Positions 62,314-64,000 of a stretch of DNA of 64,000 nt are shown here, one piece after another; within the stretch, counting starts at the first letter, position 1, and every line of letters begins with the position of its first letter. Both the position numbers and the translations under genes were made by a program. The notes under the pieces are model-generated. The model made no database searches. It was not told the origin of the DNA and worked only from the letters and a program-made list of their open reading frames with translations. Origin of the DNA: Phycisphaerae bacterium (GTDB taxonomy: Bacteria > Planctomycetota > Phycisphaerae > Phycisphaerales > UBA1924). The DNA is taken from positions 668,380 through 732,379 of the forward strand of contig BJHL01000001.1 in assembly GCA_014192545.1 (NCBI GenBank), in the 5' to 3' direction.

Positions 62314-63708
62314 TTGAGTACACCTTCGACGTCGTTGCAGGGTTGGGAGCCGGGCAGTTGGCAGCGGATGCCGCGTGCGCAGGATGTTGCGTATCCGGAT
62401 CCGAAGCAGTTGCAGCGAGTGGTTGCGCAGTTGGCGGCGTTGCCGCCGCTGGTGACGAGCTGGGAGATTGAAAAGCTGCGCATGATGTTGGCGGATGCGG
62501 AGCAGGGGAAGCGATTTGTGTTGCAAGGCGGCGACTGTGCGGAGAGTTTTGCGGATTGCAGCCCGGCGCAGATTGCAAACAAGCTGAAGATTCTCTTGCA
62601 GATGTCGATGGTGATTGTGCACGGGCTCAAGAAGCCGGTGGTACGCATTGGTCGCATGGCGGGGCAGTATGCCAAGCCGCGGAGCAGCGCGAGTGAGACT
62701 CGGCTGGTTGGAACGGGGGCGTCGGCGCGTGAGGTCACGCTGCCGAGTTACTTTGGCGACTTGGTCAATCGGCCTGAATTTACGGGCAGTTCGCGAACGC
62801 CTGATGCGGACTTGCTACTGGCAGGGTATTTTCACGCGGCGATGACGATCAACTTTGTGCGGAGCTTGGTGGACGGGGGCTTTGCGGATTTGCACCATCC
62901 GGAATATTGGGATTTGTCGTTTTTGCGGCAGGCGGGATTGCCGGCGAGTTTGCGTGTTGAGTATGAAAAGATGTGCGCGAACTTGGCGGATGGGCTGCGA
63001 TTCATGGAGGCACTGGGCGAGAAGACGGTAGAGGATTTGACGCGCGTGGAGTTTTTCACGAGCCATGAGGGGCTGAGTTTGTGGTATGAAAGTGCGCAGA
63101 CGCGGCAAGTGCCGCGACGCGAGGGGCATTATGACCTGACGACGCATTTGCCGTGGATTGGTGAGCGCACGCGGCAGCTTGATGGGGCGCATGTGGAATT
63201 TTTTCGCGGGGTGCGCAATCCGGTGGGCGTGAAGGTGAGCGCAAATTGCACACCGGCGGAGTTGGTGGAGCTGGCGCAGCGACTGAACCCGGCGAATGAG
63301 CGAGGGAAGATTGTGTTTATTGCGCGCATGGGAGCGAGCAAGGTGGACGCGGCGCTGCCTAGATTGCTGCGAGCGGTGAAGACGCTCGGGCTGAACGGAT
63401 TGTGGATTTGTGACCCCATGCATGGCAACACGCGGGCGACGAGTGCGGGACTCAAGACGCGGAATGTGGAAGACATGCTGAAGGAATTGACGTCGGCGCA
63501 TGCGATTCATCTGGCGGAGGGCGTGACGCTGGGGGGCGTGCATTTTGAGCTGACGGGCGAAGATGTGACGGAATGCACGGGCGGGGCGGGCGGGCTGACG
63601 GAGCAGGATTTGTCGACGAACTATGCGAGTGCGTGTGATCCGCGGCTGAATTATCACCAGGCGTTGGAGATGGCCTTTGTATTGGCGAGGATGGGGAAGG
63701 GGAAGTAG
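62314..63708 (+). CDS. Class II 3-deoxy-7-phosphoheptulonate (DAHP) synthase
   Basis: First step of the shikimate pathway: PEP plus erythrose 4-phosphate give DAHP. About 464 residues. The class II signature is present: VLQGGDCAESFADC near residue 70, VRIGRMAGQYAKPRSS, EFFTSHEGLSLWYE and LWICDPMHGNT near 370, with the metal-binding Cys, His, Glu and Asp. The N-terminal helix WEPGSWQRMPRAQDVAYPDP is also conserved, so the start must be upstream of it; the TTG at 62314 is the best candidate, though its ribosome site is poor. Plant- and actinobacterium-like class II enzymes are common in planctomycetes. Confidence 0.93.
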   Translation: MSTPSTSLQGWEPGSWQRMPRAQDVAYPDPKQLQRVVAQLAALPPLVTSWEIEKLRMMLADAEQGKRFVLQGGDCAESFADCSPAQIANKLKILLQMSMVIVHGLKKPVVRIGRMAGQYAKPRSSASETRLVGTGASAREVTLPSYFGDLVNRPEFTGSSRTPDADLLLAGYFHAAMTINFVRSLVDGGFADLHHPEYWDLSFLRQAGLPASLRVEYEKMCANLADGLRFMEALGEKTVEDLTRVEFFTSHEGLSLWYESAQTRQVPRREGHYDLTTHLPWIGERTRQLDGAHVEFFRGVRNPVGVKVSANCTPAELVELAQRLNPANERGKIVFIARMGASKVDAALPRLLRAVKTLGLNGLWICDPMHGNTRATSAGLKTRNVEDMLKELTSAHAIHLAEGVTLGGVHFELTGEDVTECTGGAGGLTEQDLSTNYASACDPRLNYHQALEMAFVLARMGKGK

Positions 63709-63731
63709 GGGATGACGGCGTATTATGCTGT

Positions 63732-63950
63732 ATGTCAGTGATTCAAACAAACCCGCAGATTTTGGGCGGCACGCCCGTATTTGGCGGAACGCGAGTGCCG
63801 GTGGTGACGCTGTTTGATTATCTACGGCTAGGGCGCACGGTCGATTATTTTCTGGCGCAGTTTCCGACGGTGACGCGCGAGCAGGTGGAGGCGCTGCTGA
63901 AGGAAGCGACGCCTGCGTTGAGCGAGCATGAATCGCGGAAAGCGGGATGA
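63732..63950 (+). CDS. DUF433 antitoxin-like protein
   Basis: 72 residues: IQTNPQILGGTPVFGGTRVPVVTLFDYLRLGRTVDYFLAQFPTVTREQVEALL, the complete DUF433 domain, a small winged helix that acts as antitoxin for PIN-like toxins. Its TGA overlaps the ATG of the next gene. Confidence 0.88.
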   Translation: MSVIQTNPQILGGTPVFGGTRVPVVTLFDYLRLGRTVDYFLAQFPTVTREQVEALLKEATPALSEHESRKAG

Positions 63951-64000
63951 AAGTACTGCTTGATGAGAATCTGCCGCATGACTTGCGAAGGCTGATCGTC
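63947..64000 (+). CDS. DUF5615/PIN-like toxin, N-terminal part
   Basis: Only 18 codons are inside the window: MKVLLDENLPHDLRRLIV. The Asp-Glu-Asn-Leu-Pro motif is the start of DUF5615 (Mut7-C-like/PIN) toxins, a predicted RNase. It is coupled to the antitoxin by an ATGA overlap and continues past the window end. Confidence 0.82.
   Translation, partial: MKVLLDENLPHDLRRLIV

Overview
The window looks like chromosomal DNA of a planctomycete, most likely of the Phycisphaerae/Phycisphaerales type. This is an inference from gene content, not from an rRNA gene, since none is present. The clues are: four secreted proteins ending in paired EF-hand-like 'DIDFNNNGVFPEDQDVIDFFNVLAGG' tails (the Cys-bordered 'GC-type' dockerin tails I associate with this group); one secreted protein with a Pro-Thr-Pro-Gly / hydrophobic / Arg-Arg-Arg-Arg sorting tail; many membrane proteins with a CPxCGYNLRGL...CPEC zinc ribbon; Gly/Arg-rich extensions on RNA enzymes; and high-GC coding sequence with clear Shine-Dalgarno sites.

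Layout. 0-8.2 kb: end of dnaN, an rRNA pseudouridine synthase, a YihY/BrkB membrane protein, an EEP-fold protein coupled to a polysaccharide flippase, a GDP-fucose-synthase-like epimerase and a small flagellin. 8.5-18 kb: a large secreted zinc metalloprotease, then on the minus strand an unusual rho, two sugar-nucleotide epimerases, a methyltransferase and an HD-GYP protein. 18.5-27.2 kb (plus): PTS enzyme I, a very long RNase E/G, dxr, and a translationally coupled TPR/SPINDLY O-GlcNAc-transferase-like enzyme. 27.3-39.3 kb: surface and regulatory genes, namely three proteins with C-terminal dockerin tails, a PhoR-like kinase, a DUF2959 lipoprotein, ArfB, a coiled-coil protein, and a lower-GC operon of unknown secreted proteins. 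39.4-46.3 kb: clpB, a small lipoprotein with its own promoter and terminator, a winged-helix protein, parB with two parS sites, NUDIX and an ABC ATPase. 46.5-53.7 kb: a PEP-CTERM-like protein, a DNRLRE-dockerin protein, and an operon of a DciA-like protein plus four zinc-ribbon membrane proteins, followed by SpoVR. 53.8-64 kb: a serine hydrolase, a SUFU-domain protein, an acyl-CoA carboxylase, two membrane proteins, a UbiA/MqnP prenyltransferase, a decayed region, gatC, class II DAHP synthase and a DUF433/DUF5615 toxin-antitoxin pair.

How the genes fit together. Flippase, epimerases, methyltransferase and O-GlcNAc-transferase-like enzyme suggest scattered surface-glycan synthesis; the dockerin, CTERM and metalloprotease genes form the secreted or surface-anchored complement. 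The rho / RNase E pair three kilobases apart, both with Gly/Arg-rich low-complexity regions, suggests an RNA-processing module.

Most notable: (i) a Rho factor whose usual N-terminal RNA-binding OB domain is not recognisable and is replaced by a poly-glycine region encoded by up to 50 consecutive C (plus strand); (ii) four tandem, divergent zinc-ribbon membrane proteins with a DciA-like gene; (iii) a recombination scar at 60.86-61.06 kb that joins a truncated family-2 glycosyltransferase to an orphan dockerin tail; (iv) two parS sites, one of them inside the NUDIX coding sequence. No CRISPR array, rRNA, tRNA or insertion sequence was found.
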